From contig NC_064826.1 of the NCBI RefSeq assembly GCF_024166365.1, positions 25,754,001-25,818,000 on the forward strand: 64,000 bases of DNA, given 5' to 3'. This stretch comes from Elephas maximus indicus (taxonomy: Eukaryota > Chordata > Mammalia > Proboscidea > Elephantidae). A program made the position numbers and the translations under genes. Of the stretch, positions 32,940 to 45,495 are shown in pieces. The notes below the pieces were generated by a model. It saw nothing but the letters and a program-made list of their open reading frames with translations. It was not told the DNA's origin and did not search any database. Numbering within the stretch: position 1 is the stretch's first letter; every line of letters starts with the position of its first letter.

Positions 32940-33559
32940 TACACACACACAACAGTAATTTTTTTTCTTTGATTTTTCCAAATCATCTTGGTGAACACGT
33001 GATTTTCACATGAATCATGGGAGATTACTGTAGACAGACACTACACACTCACCAGTGTTGTCATGACATGTCAGAACAGTTTCACACTGATAGGAATTAA
33101 AGAATACGTGTCCTGCCATTATGATGATGAGCATCTATCTTGTTTTACTTCAGGCTTGGCTTGTGTTGGAAAATGTCAAATAAAACAATGAAGACCGAAT
33201 GTCAAATATTCTTTGGCTTTGCTTATTACTGTGTGTGATAGAACACCAAAGCCCACTGCTTTTTGTATGACATTCATACCGATGGAAGGAACACAAATTT
33301 CAAAATACTGAAGGAGAATCTTATTGTTGTTCCAAAAATAAATCAGTGGAGATTGTTTTCTTGCAAAGATGGATGGACTTGAAAAGGCAAGACTTCACAA
33401 AAACTTAATCTGTCCTGAAACATCAACTTAGTCTTAAAATAGCAACAAGGCAACTTTGGTAACAGCCTTGCAGACCAAAAATGGTCAAGTTAGTGTGCGG
33501 TTTGGAGCCAAGGTGGCAAGTTAAAGGGGCACCTCTAAAAAATGAAATGATCCATTCCG
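32940..33559. other. No recognised feature
   Basis: Moderately AT-rich. It would have been continuous with 42200 onward before L1-B inserted. No exon or repeat identified. Confidence 0.35.
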
Positions 33560-33860
33560 TGATGGTTGAATTTTTTTTAACTTTTTTTTATTGTGCTTTA
33601 AGTGAAAGTTTACAAATCAAGTCAGCCTCTCATATAAAAATTTACACTTTCCTATGTACTCCTACTTGCTCTCCACCTAATGAGACAGCACTCTTCCTCT
33701 CTCCACCCTGTATTTCCTGTGTCCATTCAGCCAGCTTCTGTCCCCCTCTGCCTTCTCATCTCCCCTCCAGACAGGAGCTGCCCACATAGTCTCATATGTC
33801 TACTTGAGCCAAGAAGCTCATGCCTCACCAGTACCATTTTTTGTCTTATAATCCAGTCCC

Positions 33861-36800
33861 CCACATGTCTGTCGGTTTGTCATACTGTGGGGGCTTGTGT
33901 GTTGCTGGGATGCTGGAAGCTATGCCACCAGTATTCAGATACCAGCAGGGTCACCCATGGAGGACAGGCTTCAGCTGAGCTTCCAGAATAAGACAGACTA
34001 GGAAGAAGCACCCGGCAGTCTATTTCTGAAAAACATTAGCCAGTGAAAACCTTATGAATAGCAGCGGAACATTGTCTGATACAGTGCTGGAAGATGAATC
34101 CCCCAGGTTGGAAGGCACTCAAAAGATGACTGGGGAAGAGCTGCCTCCTCAAAGTAGAGTCGAACTTAATGACATGGATGGAGTAAAGCTTTCGGGACCT
34201 TCATTTGCTGATGGGGCATGACTCAAAATGAGAAGAAACAGCTGCAAACATCCATTAATAATCAGAACCTGGAATGTACGAAGTATGAATCTAGGAAAAT
34301 TGGAAATCGCCAAAAAGGAAGTGGAATACATAAACATCGATATCCTAGGCATTAGTGAGCTGAAATGAACTGGTATTGGCCATTTTGAATTGGACAATCA
34401 TATAGCCTACTATGCTGGGAATGACAACTTGAAGAGGAATGGTGTTGCATTCATCGTCAAAAAGAACGTTTCAAGATCTATCCTGAAGTACAACGCTGTC
34501 AGTGATAGGATAATATCCATACGTCTGCAAGGAAGACCAGTTAATACGACTAATATTCAAATTTATGCACCAACCACTAGGGCCAAAGATGAAGAAATAG
34601 AAGATTTTTATCAGCTGCTACAGTCTGAAATTGATCGAACATACAATCAAGATGCATTGATAATTCCTGGCAATTGGAATCCAAAAGTTGGGAACAAAGA
34701 AGAAGGGTCAGTAGTTGGAAAATATGGCCTTGGTGATAGAAACAATGCCGGAGATCAAATGATAGAATTTTGCAAGACCAACGACTTCTTCATTGCAAAT
34801 ACCTTCTTTCACCAACATAAACGGCAACTATACACATGGACCTCACCAGATAGAACACACAGAAATCAAATTGACTACATCTGTGGAAAGAGACGATGGA
34901 AAAGCTCAATATCATCAGTCAGAACAAGGCCAGGGGCCGACTGTGGAACAGACCATCAATTGCTCATATGCAAGTTCAAGCTGAAACTGAAGAAAATCAA
35001 AGCAAGTCCACAAGAGCCAAAACATGACCTTGAGTATATCCCACCTGAATTTACAGACCGTCTGAAGAATAGATTTGACGCATTTAACACTAGTGACTGC
35101 AGACCAGATGAGCTGTGGAATGACATCAAGGACATCATCCATGAAGAAAGCAAGAGGTCAATGAAAAGACAAGAAAGAAAGAAAAGACCAAGGTGGATAT
35201 AGGAGGAGACTCTGAAACTTGCTCTTGCATGTCGAGCAGCTAAAGCAAAAGTAAGAATTCATGAAATAAAAGAACTGAACAGAAGATTTCAAAGGGCCTC
35301 TCGAGAAGACAAAATGAAGTATTATAATGACATGTGCAAAGAGCCGGAGATGGAAAACCAAAAGGGAAGAACACGCTCGGTGTTTCTCAAGCTGAAAGAA
35401 CTGAAGAAAAAATTCAAGCCTCAAGTTGCAATAGTGAAGGATTCTATGGGGAAAATATTAAATGATGCAGGAAGCATCAAAAGAAGATGGAAAGACTACA
35501 CAGAGTCATTATACTAAGATGAATTAGTCGATTTCAACTATTTCAAGAGGTGGCATATGATCAGGAACCTATGATACTGAAGGAAGAAGTCCAAGCTGCT
35601 CTGAAGGCATTGGCGAAAAACAAGGCTCCAGGAATTGATGGAATATCAGTTGAGATGTTTCAACAAACAGAAGCAGCGCTGGAGGTGCTCACTCGTTTAT
35701 GCCAAGATATATGGAACAAGCTTCCTGGCCAATTGATTGGAAGAGATCCATATTTATGCCTATTCCCAAGAAACGTGATTCAACCGAATGTGGAAATTAT
35801 AGAACAATATCGTTAATATCACACGCAAGCAAAATTCTGCTGAAGGTCATTCAAAAACAGCTGCAGCAGTATCTATCGACAGGGAACTGCCAGAAATTTG
35901 GGCCGGTTTCAGAAGAGGATGTGGAACCAGGGATATCGTTGATGTCAGATGGCTCCTGGCTAAAAGCAGAGAATACCAGAAGGATGTTTACCTGTGTTTT
36001 ATTCATTATGCAAAGGCATTTGACTATGTGGATTGTAACAAACTATGGATAACACTCCGAAGAATGGGAATTCCAGAAGACTTAATTGTGCTCATGAGGA
36101 ACCTTTACATAGACCAAGAGGCAGTTGTTCGGACAGAACAAGGGGATTGTGACTGGTTTAAAGTCAGGAAAGGTGTGTGTCAGCGTTGTATTCTTTCACC
36201 ATACCTATTTAATCTGTATGCTGAACAAACAACCTGAGAAGCTGGACTATATGAAGAAGAACGGGGCATCAGGATTGGAGGAAGACTCGTTAACAACCTG
36301 CGTTATGCAGATGACACAACCTCGCTTACTGAAAGTGTAGAGGACTTGAAGCACTTACTAATGAAGATCAAAGACCACAGCCTTCAGTATGGATTACACC
36401 TCAACATAAAGAAAACAAAAATGGTCACAACTGGACCAAAGAGCAACATCATGATAAATGGAGAAAAGATTGAAATTGTCAAGGATTTCATTTTGCTTGT
36501 ATCCACAATCAACAGCCATGGAAGCAGCAGTCAAGAAATCAAAAGACGCATTGCATTGGGCAAATCTGCTACAAAGGACCTTTTCAAAGTGTTGAAGAGC
36601 AAAGATGTCACCCTGAAGACTAAGGTGCGCCTGACCCAAGCCATGGTATTTTCAATCACATCATATGCATGTGAAAGCTGGACGATGAATAAGGAAGACC
36701 AAAGAAGAGCTGACGCTTTTGAATTGTGGTGTTGGCGAAGAATATTGAATATGCCATGGACTGCCAAAAGAACGAACAAATCTGTCTTGGAAGAAGTGCA

Positions 36801-37080
36801 GCCAGAATGCTCCTTAGAGGCAAGGATGGCGAAACTGCGTCTTACATACTTTGGACATGTTTTCAGGAGGGATCAGTCCCTGGAAAAGGACATCATGCTT
36901 GGCAGAGTACAAGGTCAGCAGAAAAGAGGAAGACCCTCAGAGAGGTGATTGACACAGTGGCTGCAACAATGAGCTCAAGCATAACGATGATTGTAAGGAT
37001 GGCGCAGGACAGGGCAGTGTTTCGTTCTGTTGTGCATAGGGTTGCTATGAGTCGGAACCGACTCAACGGCACCTAACAAC
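33861..37080 (+). mobile_element. Near-complete RTE (BovB-like) LINE, 3.2 kb, inside the L1-B 3' UTR
   Basis: Starts CCACATGTCTGTCGGTTTGT and ends ACTCAACGGCACCTAACAAC. The L1 3' UTR reads on from 33860 to 37081 if the element is removed. Order: 5' UTR to about 34255, apurinic-type endonuclease (34260-34980), linker, reverse transcriptase (35550-36340 with YADD at 36304-36315), C-terminal region and 3' tail. Several stops and frameshifts break the ORF. It is the most complete RTE in the window and serves as the reference for the other copies. Confidence 0.93.
34255..36948 (+). pseudogene. RTE ORF: endonuclease-reverse transcriptase, broken
   Basis: RTE proteins nick the target and copy their RNA in place. 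Endonuclease: a 270-residue frame 34390-35202 has GNWN at residues 94-97 where the family has GDxN (Asp changed to Asn), IDYI at 161-164 and TDH at 187-189. An in-frame TGA lies just upstream (about 34366) and a TAG ends the frame at 35200. The RT continues in 35314-35517, 35550-35816 (KNKAPGIDGISVEMF), 35699-36052 and 36028-36237, changing frame between pieces. A last frame holds YADD (36304-36315) and runs to 36948 through TMNKEDQRRADAFELWCWR. It cannot make a full protein. Confidence 0.9.
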
Positions 37081-37917
37081 AATCCCTGTCTGAAGAATTG
37101 CCTTTGGGATTGGTTCCAGTCTTGGGCTAACAGAAGGTCTGGGGACCATGACCTCTGGGATCCTTCTAATCTCAGACAGACCCTTAAGTCTGGTCTTTTT
37201 ACAAGAATTTGAGGTCTGCACCCCACTGTTCTGCTCCATCAAGGATTCTCAGTTGTGTTCTCTGTCAAGGCAGTCATCAGTTGCAGCCAGGCACCGTCTG
37301 GCTCTTCTGGTCTCAGGCTAATACAGTCTCTGATTTATGTGCCCTTGTGTCTTGGGCTCATAATTACCTTGTGTACTTGGTGTTCTTCATTCTCCTTTGC
37401 CCCAGGTGGGTTGAGACAAATTGATGCATCTTAGATGGCAGCTTGCTAGCATTTAAGACCCCAGACACCACTCACCAAAGTGGGATGCAGAATGTTTTCT
37501 TAACAGATTTTATTATGCCAGTTGACCTAGATGACTCCTGAAACCATGGTCCCCAAACACCCCGCCCCTGCTACACTGGTCTTTGAAGTGTTCAGTTTAT
37601 TCAGGAAACTTCTTTGCTTTTGGTTTACTCCATTTGTGCTGACCTCCCCTGTATTGTGTGTTGTCTTTCCCTTCGCCTAAAATAGTTCTTATCTACTATC
37701 TAGTGAATGCCCCTCTCCCTCCTGCCATCCCTCCCCCTCGTAACCATCAAAGAATATTTTTTTCTGTGTTTAAAATATTTCTTGAATTCTTATAATAGTG
37801 GTCTCATACAATATTTGTCCTTTTGCAACTAACTAATTTCACTCAGCATAATGGCTCCCAGGTTCCTCCATGTTATGAAATGTTTCACGGATCCATCTTT
37901 TTCTTTATCGATGCGTA

Positions 37918-40900
37918 CTATTCCACTGTGTGAATATACCCTAATTTATTGATCCATTCGTCTGTTAATGGACACCTTGGTTGCTTCTGTCTTTTTGGTA
38001 TTGTAAACAGTGCTGTAATGAACACGGGTGTGCATATATCTGTTTCTGTAAAGGCTTTTATTTCTCTAGGATGTATTCCAAGTAGTGGGATTGCTGGATC
38101 CTTTGGTAGTTCTATTTCTAGCTTTTTAAGGAAGTGCCAAATCGATTTCCAAAGTGGTCGTACCATTTCACATTCCCACCAGCAGTGTATAAGCGTTCCA
38201 GTCTCTCCACAACCTCTCCAACACTTCTTATTTTGTGTTTTTTGGATTAATGCCAGCCTTGTTGGAGTGAGACGGTATCTCACTGTAGTTTTGATTTGCA
38301 TGTCTCTATGGCTCATAAGCATTTCCTCATGTATTTGTTAGCTGCCCAAATGTCTTCTTTGGTGAAGACCCTGTTCATATCCTTTGCCCATTTTTTAATT
38401 GGGTTATTTGTCTTTTTGTTGTTGACTTTTTGTAGTATCATGTAGATTTTAAAGATCAGATGCTGGTCAGAAATGTCACAGCTAAAACCTTTTTCCCAGC
38501 CTGTAGATAATCTTTTTACTCTTTTGGTGAAGTCTTTGGAGGAGCACAGTTGTTTGATTTTTAGGAGCTCCCAGTTATCTAGTTTCTCTTCTGGTCTTTG
38601 TGCATTGTCAGTAGTGTTTTGGGTACTGTTTATGCCATGTATGAGGGCTCCTAGCATTGCCCCTATTTTTTTCCCATGATCTTTATTGTTTTAGATTTTA
38701 TATTTAGGTCTCTGATCCATTTTGAGTTTGTTTTTGTGCATGGTGTGAGGTATGGGTCTTGTTTCATTTTTTTGCGGATGGGTATCCACTTATGCCAGCA
38801 CCATTTATTAAAGAGGCTGTCTTTTCCCCATTTAACGGACTTTCGGCCTTTGTCAAATATCAACTGCTCATATGTGGATGGATTTATGTCTCAATTCTCA
38901 ATTCTGTTCCATTGGTCTATGTATCTGTTGTTGTACCAGTACCAGGCTCTTTTTGGCTACTGTGACAGTATAATAGGTTCTAAAATCAGATAGAGTGAGG
39001 CCTCCCACTTTGTTGTTTTTCAGTAATGCTTTACTTATCAGGGGCCCCTTTCCCTTCCACATGAAGTTGGTGATTTGTTTCTCTATCCTATTAAAAAAGT
39101 AGTTGGAATTTGGATAGGAATTGCATTGCACCCATAGATTGCTGTTGGTAGAACAGACATTTTTATAACGTTGAGTCTTCCTATCCATGAGCAAGATATG
39201 TTTTTCCACTTATGTAGGTCTCTATTGGAAAACCTGGTGGCGTAGTGGTTAAGTGCTGTGGCTGCTAACCAAAAGGTCAGCAGTTCGAATCTGCCAGGTG
39301 CTCCTTGGAAACTCTATGGGGCACTTCTTCTTTGTCCTATAGGGTCGCTATGAGTCAGAATCGACTCGACGGCACTGGGTTTGGTTTTGGTTAGTTTTAG
39401 GTCTCTATTGGTTTTTTGCAGTAGTGTCTTGTAGTTTTCTTTGTATAGGTCTTTTACATCTCTGGTTAGATTTATTCCTAAGTGTTTTATCCTCTTGGGG
39501 CTACTGTAAATGGTATTGATTTAGTGATTTCTTCTGCAATGCTCTCTTTGTTGGTATAGAGGAATCCAACTGATTTTTGTATGTTTATCTTGTATCCTGA
39601 TACTCTGCTGAACTCTTCTATTAGTTTCAGTAGTTTTCTTGAGGAATCTTTAGGGTTTTCTGTGTGTAAGATCTTGTCATCTGCAAATAGAGATACTTTT
39701 ACTTCTTCCTTACTAATCTGGATGCCCTTTATTTCTTTATCGAGCCTAATTGCTCTGGTTAGGACCTCCAGCACAATGTTGAATAAGAGTGGTGATAAAG
39801 GGCATCCTTGTCTGGTTCTGTTCTCAAGGGGAATGTTTTCAGACTTTCTCCAATTAGGATGATGTTTGTTGTTGTCTTTGAATAAACGCACTTTATTATG
39901 TTGAGGAATTTTCCTTCTATTCCTATTTTGCTGAGAGTTTTTATCATGAATGGGTTTTGGACTCTGCCAAATGTCTTTTCTGCATCAATTGATAAGATCA
40001 TGTGGTTCTTATCATTTATTTTACTTATATGATGTACTACATGGATTGTTTTTCTAATGTTGAACCATTCCCACATACCTGATATGAATCTCACTTGGTC
40101 ATGGTGAATTATTTTTTTAATATGTTGTTGAACTCTGTTGGCTAGAATTTTGTTGAAGATTTTTGCATTTAAGTTCATGAGGGACATAGGTCTGTAATTT
40201 TCTTTTTTGCAGTGTCTTTACATGGTTTTGGTATCAGGGATATGCTGGCTTCATGGAATGAGTTTGGGAGTATTCTGCCCTTTTCTACGCTCTGAAATAC
40301 CTTTAGTAGTAGTGGTGTTAATTCTTCTCTGAAAGTTTGGTAGAACTTTCCAGTGAAGCTGTCAGGGCCAGGGCTTTTTTTTGTTGGGAGTTTTTAAATT
40401 ACCTTTTCAACCTCTTCTTTTGTTATGGGTTTATTTAGTTGTTCTTTCTCTGTGTTAGTTTAGGTAGGTAATGTGTTTCTAGAAATTCATCCATTTTTCT
40501 AGGTTTTCAAATTTGTTAGAGTACAGTTTTTTGTAGTAATCTGATATGATTCTGTTAATTTCAGTTGGGTCTGTTGTGATATCACCCATCATTTCTTATT
40601 TGGGTTATTTGCTTCCTCTTCTGTTTTTCTCTTGTCAGTTTGGCCAGCAGTTCATCAAATTTGTTAGTTTTTTCAACGAACAAGCTTTTGGTTTTGTTAA
40701 CTCTTTCAATTGTTTTTCTGTTCTCTATTTCATTTAATTCTGCTCTAATTTTTACTGTTTGCTTTCTTTCTGGTGCCTGAGGGCTTCTTTTGTTGCTCTC
40801 TTTCCATTCATTCAAGTTGTAAGGGTAATTCTTTGATCTGGGCCCTTTCTTCTTTTTGGATGTGTGCGCATTTATTGCTATAAACTGACCTCTGAGCACT

Positions 40901-41740
40901 GCTTTTGCTATGTCCCAAAAGTTCTGATAAGAAGTGTTTTTATTCTCATTGGATTCTATGAATTTCTTTATTCCACCCTTAATTTCTTCTATAACCCAGT
41001 GATTTTTGAGCAGAGTATTGTTCAGTTTCCAAGTGTTTGATTTCTTCTCCCTGCTTTTTCTGTTATTGATTTCTGCTTTTATGGCTTTATGGTCAGAGAA
41101 GATGCTTTGTAATATTTTTGATGTTTTGGATTCTGTTAAGCCTTGCTTTATGGCCTAATATATGGTTCCATGTGCATTGGAAAAGAAAGTATACTTGGCT
41201 GCTGTTGGGTGGAGTGCTCTATATAAGTCTATGAGGTCAAGTTGGTTGGCTGTGGCATTTAGATCTTCTGTGTCTTTATTGAGCTTCTTTCTGGATGTTC
41301 TGTCCTTCACCGAAAGTGGTGTGTTAAAGTCTGCTACTATTATTGTGGAGCTTTAGAGTTTGTTTTACATATCTTGAAGCCCTGTCACTGGGTGCTTAAG
41401 TATTTACATGGTTAAATCCTCCTGGCATATTGTCCCTTTAATGATTATATAGTGTCCTTCATTATCCTTTGTGGTAGATTTAACTTTAAAGTCTATTTTG
41501 TCAGAAATTAATACTGCCAGTCCTGCTTTTTTTTTTTATTGTTATTTCCTTGATATATTTTTTCCATCCTTTGAGTTTTAGTTTGTTTGTGTCTTTAAGT
41601 CTAAAGTGTGTCTCTTGTAGGAAACATGTAGACTTATGTTTTTTAATTCATTCTGCCACTCTCTGTCTCTTTATTGGTGCATTTAGTCCATTTGCATTCA
41701 GCGTAATTATGGATAGGTATGAGTTTAGTGCTGTCACTTT
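37918..41740 (-). pseudogene. L1-B ORF2 remnant
   Basis: Minus-strand fragments from C- to N-terminus: 37918-38322 (cysteine-histidine region '[20 protein letters not shown]'), 38313-38657, 38898-39209, 39487-39891 ([16 protein letters not shown] and FADDK, the RT palm), 39759-40187 ([20 protein letters not shown]) and 40582-40899. The start region near 41740 reads GTGACAGCAC where L1-C has ATGACAGCAC, so the start codon is lost. A SINE interrupts it at 39229. Frame changes between fragments show many indels. Confidence 0.9.
39229..39397 (+). mobile_element. Young AfroSINE with perfect 14-bp target-site duplication
   Basis: AAAACCTGGTGGCGTAGTGG (A box), CTAACCAAAAGGTCAGCAGT, B box GTTCGAATC, CTTGGAAACTCTATGGGGCA, CTATGAGTCAGAATCGACTC, GACGGCACTGGGTTTGGTTT. 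TAGGTCTCTATTGG occurs at 39215-39228 and 39398-39411. It is the clearest example of element boundaries for this SINE in the window. Confidence 0.97.
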
Positions 41741-42200
41741 TATGTCTTTGTGTTTGTGTGTGTGTGTTTTTGTTTTTTCACTTAATTTTTTGTGCTGAGT
41801 AGTTTATCTTTATATATTGTCTTTTCTTCTTATTTGTTGTTGTTGATTTTGTTTTTGCTGAGTCTTTATGTTTTTCTTGTATTTTATTTTGATGTGTGGG
41901 ATTGTGGTTACCTTAATATCTACCTCTATTTTTCTAAGTTTAAACCTGACTTTTATTTCTTTATATTGCCTTGACTTTCTCTCCATATGAAAGATCTGTG
42001 ACTACATTATTTAGTCCCTCTTTATTGTTTTAATGTTGTCATCTTTTGCATAATGACATCCCTGTTTCCCTGTTTTGAGCATTTTTTTATTTTTGTAATT
42101 TGCCTATCTGGGTTGATATCTGGTTGGTCTGTCCTGTGTTCTAGTCTTGGGCTGATATCTGATATTATAGATTTTCTAACCAGTGATATTTGAATTTTTT

Positions 42201-44101
42201 AAAATAATATTTTGAGGCATGTAATGGAGGAATTGGAAGCTTCTTGATGCAGCCTGCTGATGCCTTCAAAGATGAATTTCTGTTTAAAAAGTCCTTTTTG
42301 AAACTTAAAAGTCCACCAACATCTTTGAAATGCTGAAATGTTTCTTCTCCAAGTAAACCTCTTTGGGCACTTTGTTCACAGAGGTAACCCCTGTGACTCA
42401 TGGTAACACATCTTAGAGTCTCGCTGCTTTAGAGCAGGAGGTATACAGACTCTAGAAATCCATGGGTTATAGAGCTTCCTGCATTGGAATCTCTATGACC
42501 TATTGCTTTCTAGAGTCTTACTTGTCTACAGCAATATGTCAACTTTGTTAGAGCCAGAGCCTCGAATCATTGCGTTTTCAACATGTCCACTCATGAAATG
42601 AAAGCAGAATATGAACTTTTTTGCTTTTACAGAACCATGGTGTGGAAATCTGCAGACAACTTAAAAACTCAGCATAACTCTTTTGAAAGCACTTCTGCTC
42701 AGACAACCTTAAAACTGAAACATTGGTTCCTAATGCTCTTCTTGCTGACATCAACAGCATCCACTTGTAAAAGATGAAACCCAGTGATGTGAAGCCAACA
42801 GAAATTAAATGACATAAATTCAGTTCAGGCAGTCTTGAAATATCCTGGTTTTCCTTGTCAGAAGCCCATTGTGTCATGTGTGGTCACGAACTAATTCTGT
42901 TTGCTGCTCCAGACCGTTGTGAGCCCAGCCTTTCAGCATGTATAAACATCAAAACAAAAGGTCTATAGGAGAGTGCATGTATTTCCATGTCAAAGAGCAT
43001 TCCATAATTTCAGCTTCTCATGCAAAGCTAAGAGATAGCTGCCTTCTCATGGAAATTTCTATTTTAGCAAGACCAAACTTTATTTTTTATTTTATTTGCA
43101 CACTTTGGATTTCCTTTTTCCTTATTCCTATATTGTAGAAAATTGCCTGAAATTAACTTTACATGCAAAAGTTGGTCAAAAAACAAAATTATTTTGATCC
43201 AATGCAATGAAGTAAGTTATATACATAATTTTGTTTTTAATCTTATATAAATATCTCCAAGACAATAAATTATAGCTTTCATCAGCTTCTCCAAAAGATT
43301 CCACAGTGCAAAAACGGTTAAGAATAATAGCATGAAGTTATAACTATCTTGAAGGTAGGGCCATCTTTATAACCCTCCTGTTCTTCCCATAGCACCTAGG
43401 AGAGTTACTGTACTTTATATCCAGGGATGGTGGTTTCATCCTCTTGATGATTTCAAATCTTTGTTAGAACTCTCTCTCCACCTCCTTTCTCTATCTCTAT
43501 TATCTCTATTTCACACACACACACACCATACTTTTTCACAGGTAGTAGGGTTTGATTACTTCCTTTTTACCCCACCTTTCCCTTCACTGACAAAATACCC
43601 ACAAAATGTCATTAATACTTGAAAAACGGTCACTTATAAACCAGTTTTACAAATCAGCTGAATTTTTTAAATGATCTTTCAAAGACACAGGACTTCCAAA
43701 ATAGTCATAAACCATCAATAGCATTCATATATTCTGTTTTTAGAATAGTAATACTCACTTTTTTTTTTTTTAACCTGAGAGATAAGCTGACCGCCTTTCT
43801 TCTGGTGACATGATGTGCTGACATGTGACTAGTTGTCACTTCTGTTTGCTGAAGCCAAAAACCTTCAAGAACATAGAGACTTTATTGTTGAAGAGGCACA
43901 GGGGACTTGGCACTATTAGCCTGCTGCCCCCTGCTGTGCACATGTGTAGTTCATCATAGTGTGTCTTGAATGAAACCCAGGAAATTTTAAGACGAAACGA
44001 CGTGAACTTCTATTATCCTCCTTAAGCTTCCTCTTTCTCTGATTGTCTGTTTCTCCAATAATCCAGAAAAGCTGCATTTTGAAATTGTACATGAAGTTAA
44101 G
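42201..44101. other. About 1.9 kb without a recognised feature
   Basis: Two minus-strand frames of modest length (42165-42401, 42578-42877) have no family I recognise. A (CA) tract lies at 43512-43526 and T-rich runs near 43757. No splice-bounded exon was identified. Confidence 0.35.
43512..43526 (+). repeat. (AC)n microsatellite
   Basis: Seven and a half uninterrupted AC dinucleotides. Confidence 0.9.
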
Positions 44102-44262
44102 TGCCCCTTGACCATCGGTTAAGAGCTCAGCTGCTAACCAAAAGGTCGGAAGATGGAATCCACCAGCCTCCGCTTGGAAACCCCGTGGGGCAGTTCTACT
44201 CGGCCCTATAGGGGTCTCTATGAGTCAGAATCGACTCAATGGCAACAGGTTTGGTTTGTTTT
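44102..44262 (+). mobile_element. AfroSINE
   Basis: Sense, diverged head; CTGCTAACCAAAAGGTCGGA, GGAAACCCCGTGGGGCAGTT, TATGAGTCAGAATCGACTCA, tail GGTTTGGTTTG. Confidence 0.92.
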
Positions 44263-44272
44263 GGATCATCTG

Positions 44273-44436
44273 TGGAGCCCTAGCGGAGCAGTGGTTAAGA
44301 ACTCAGCTGCTAACCTAAAGGTCGGCAGTTGAAATTTACCAGCCGCTTGGAAACCCTATAAAGAACTTCTACTCTGTCCTATAGGGTTGCTATGAGTCGG
44401 AATAGACTGGACAGGAGTGGGTTGGGTTGGGTTTGA
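44273..44436 (+). mobile_element. AfroSINE, second of a tandem pair
   Basis: GGAGCCCTAGCGGAGCAGTG, CTGCTAACCTAAAGGTCGGC, GGAAACCCTATAAAGAACTT, CTATGAGTCGGAATAGACTG. GATCATCTGT flanks it on both sides (about 44263-44272 and 44437-44446), so it inserted right next to the preceding SINE. Confidence 0.92.
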
Positions 44437-44599
44437 TCATCTGTCCCCTATGACCTAGCACTCAGGAAAGTTCTCACTAGGTGACAGACACCCATGGTCA
44501 GATGCTCTTTTGGAGCCTGGGGGGAAAGAATAGGAACTAGTTCTAAGCTCCTAAATGCCAGTGATGTTACTTCATCTCACAACATTGTGTGGTCAGTAA

Positions 44600-44735
44600 T
44601 GAGTAATGATGAAATGCACAGGCTTAGGAATGAAGTCTACCTAGGTCTTCCTTCTGCTCTATCATTTATTAGCTGTGTGACCCTGGACAAGCGACTTAAT
44701 CTAAGGCTCAGTTTCCTCATCTGAAAAAAAAAAAG
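44600..44735 (+). repeat. MIR SINE
   Basis: 'gcacaggcttaggaatgaagtctacctagg', then TTATTAGCTGTGTGACCCTG, GGACAAGCGACTTAATCTAA and CAGTTTCCTCATCTG: the MIR core motif is well preserved. Confidence 0.85.
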
Positions 44736-44974
44736 TGAGAAGTTGTATGTAAAATATATAATTAAGTGTAGAATCATAAACGGAAGTGCTTCTTATTTGT
44801 GAAAATTATAAAGTAGAAATCAACTACAACCAGACTAGTCCCCAACATCACTTGGGAACAAGACATCACTAAAACTAATTACAGAAGTCTACTCTCACCA
44901 TTCAAGGACTTAGGTTTTCAACAAAACTATATTTATTTTTAGCTGTTCAACTCTTGAAAACATTTCTATAATAC

Positions 44975-45495
44975 TGTCATGGATTGAACTGTGTCCCCCA
45001 AAAATATCTCTCTACTTAGCTGGGCCATGATTTTCAGTATCATGTGATTGTCCATCGTTTTATGTGATTGTCCACCATTTTCTGTGATTTCCCAATGTGC
45101 TGTAAACCTTATCACTATGATGTAATAAAATGGATTAGCGGCAGTTATATTTATTAGGTCTATAAGAATAGGTAGTGTTTTAAGCCAATCTCTTTTGAGA
45201 TATTAAAGACAGAAGCAAGCAAAGAGACGGGGGACGCATACCACCAAGAAGGCAGTGCTGGGAGCAGAGTGCTTCCAATGGACCTGAGGTTTCTGCCCTG
45301 AGATGATCCCACACCAAGGGAAGACTGATGACAAGGACCTTCCTCCAGAGCCGATGGAGAGAGAAAGCCTTTCCCTGGAGCCAGTGCCCTGAATTTGGAC
45401 TTTTAGCCTACTGGACTGTGAGAGAATAAACTTCTCTTCATTAAAGGCACCCACTTGTGGTATTTTTGTTACAGCAGCACTAGATGACTAAGACA
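44975..45495 (+). mobile_element. MaLR LTR
   Basis: TGTCATGGATTGAACTGTGT to CACTAGATGACTAAGACA, with TG...CA ends, 'tcttttgagatattaaagacagaagcaag', TCCAGAGCCGATGGAGAGAG and AGAGAATAAACTTCTC. No exact 5-bp duplication visible. Confidence 0.88.

Larger units (their letters stand above)
33579..42183 (-). mobile_element. L1-B: 5'-truncated antisense L1 carrying an RTE and a SINE
   Basis: 3' UTR at 33579-33860 and 37081-37917, ORF2 at 37918-41740, and a short inter-ORF/ORF1-end segment to 42183. The 3' UTR is interrupted by a complete RTE. Flanks TGATGGTTGAATTTTTT (33560-33576) and TGATATTTGAATTTTTT (42184-42200) match at 15 of 17, a target-site duplication. The L1 proper is about 5.2 kb after removing the RTE and the SINE. 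Confidence 0.9.

Noticed and set aside
34390..35202. 270-residue ORF as a host gene
   Set aside because: It is the endonuclease part of a BovB-like RTE LINE, broken upstream by TGA and downstream by TAG.
38473..38993. Plus-strand ORFs rich in Phe, Leu and Ser
   Set aside because: These are antisense readings of L1-B ORF2, whose true frames on the minus strand carry RT motifs.
39229..39300. Functional tRNA gene
   Set aside because: The A- and B-box-like motifs belong to the tRNA-derived head of a SINE; the 3' part is the SINE body, and a TSD brackets the whole element.
43512..43526. AC tract as a notable long microsatellite
   Set aside because: It is too short to be remarkable in a mammalian genome.
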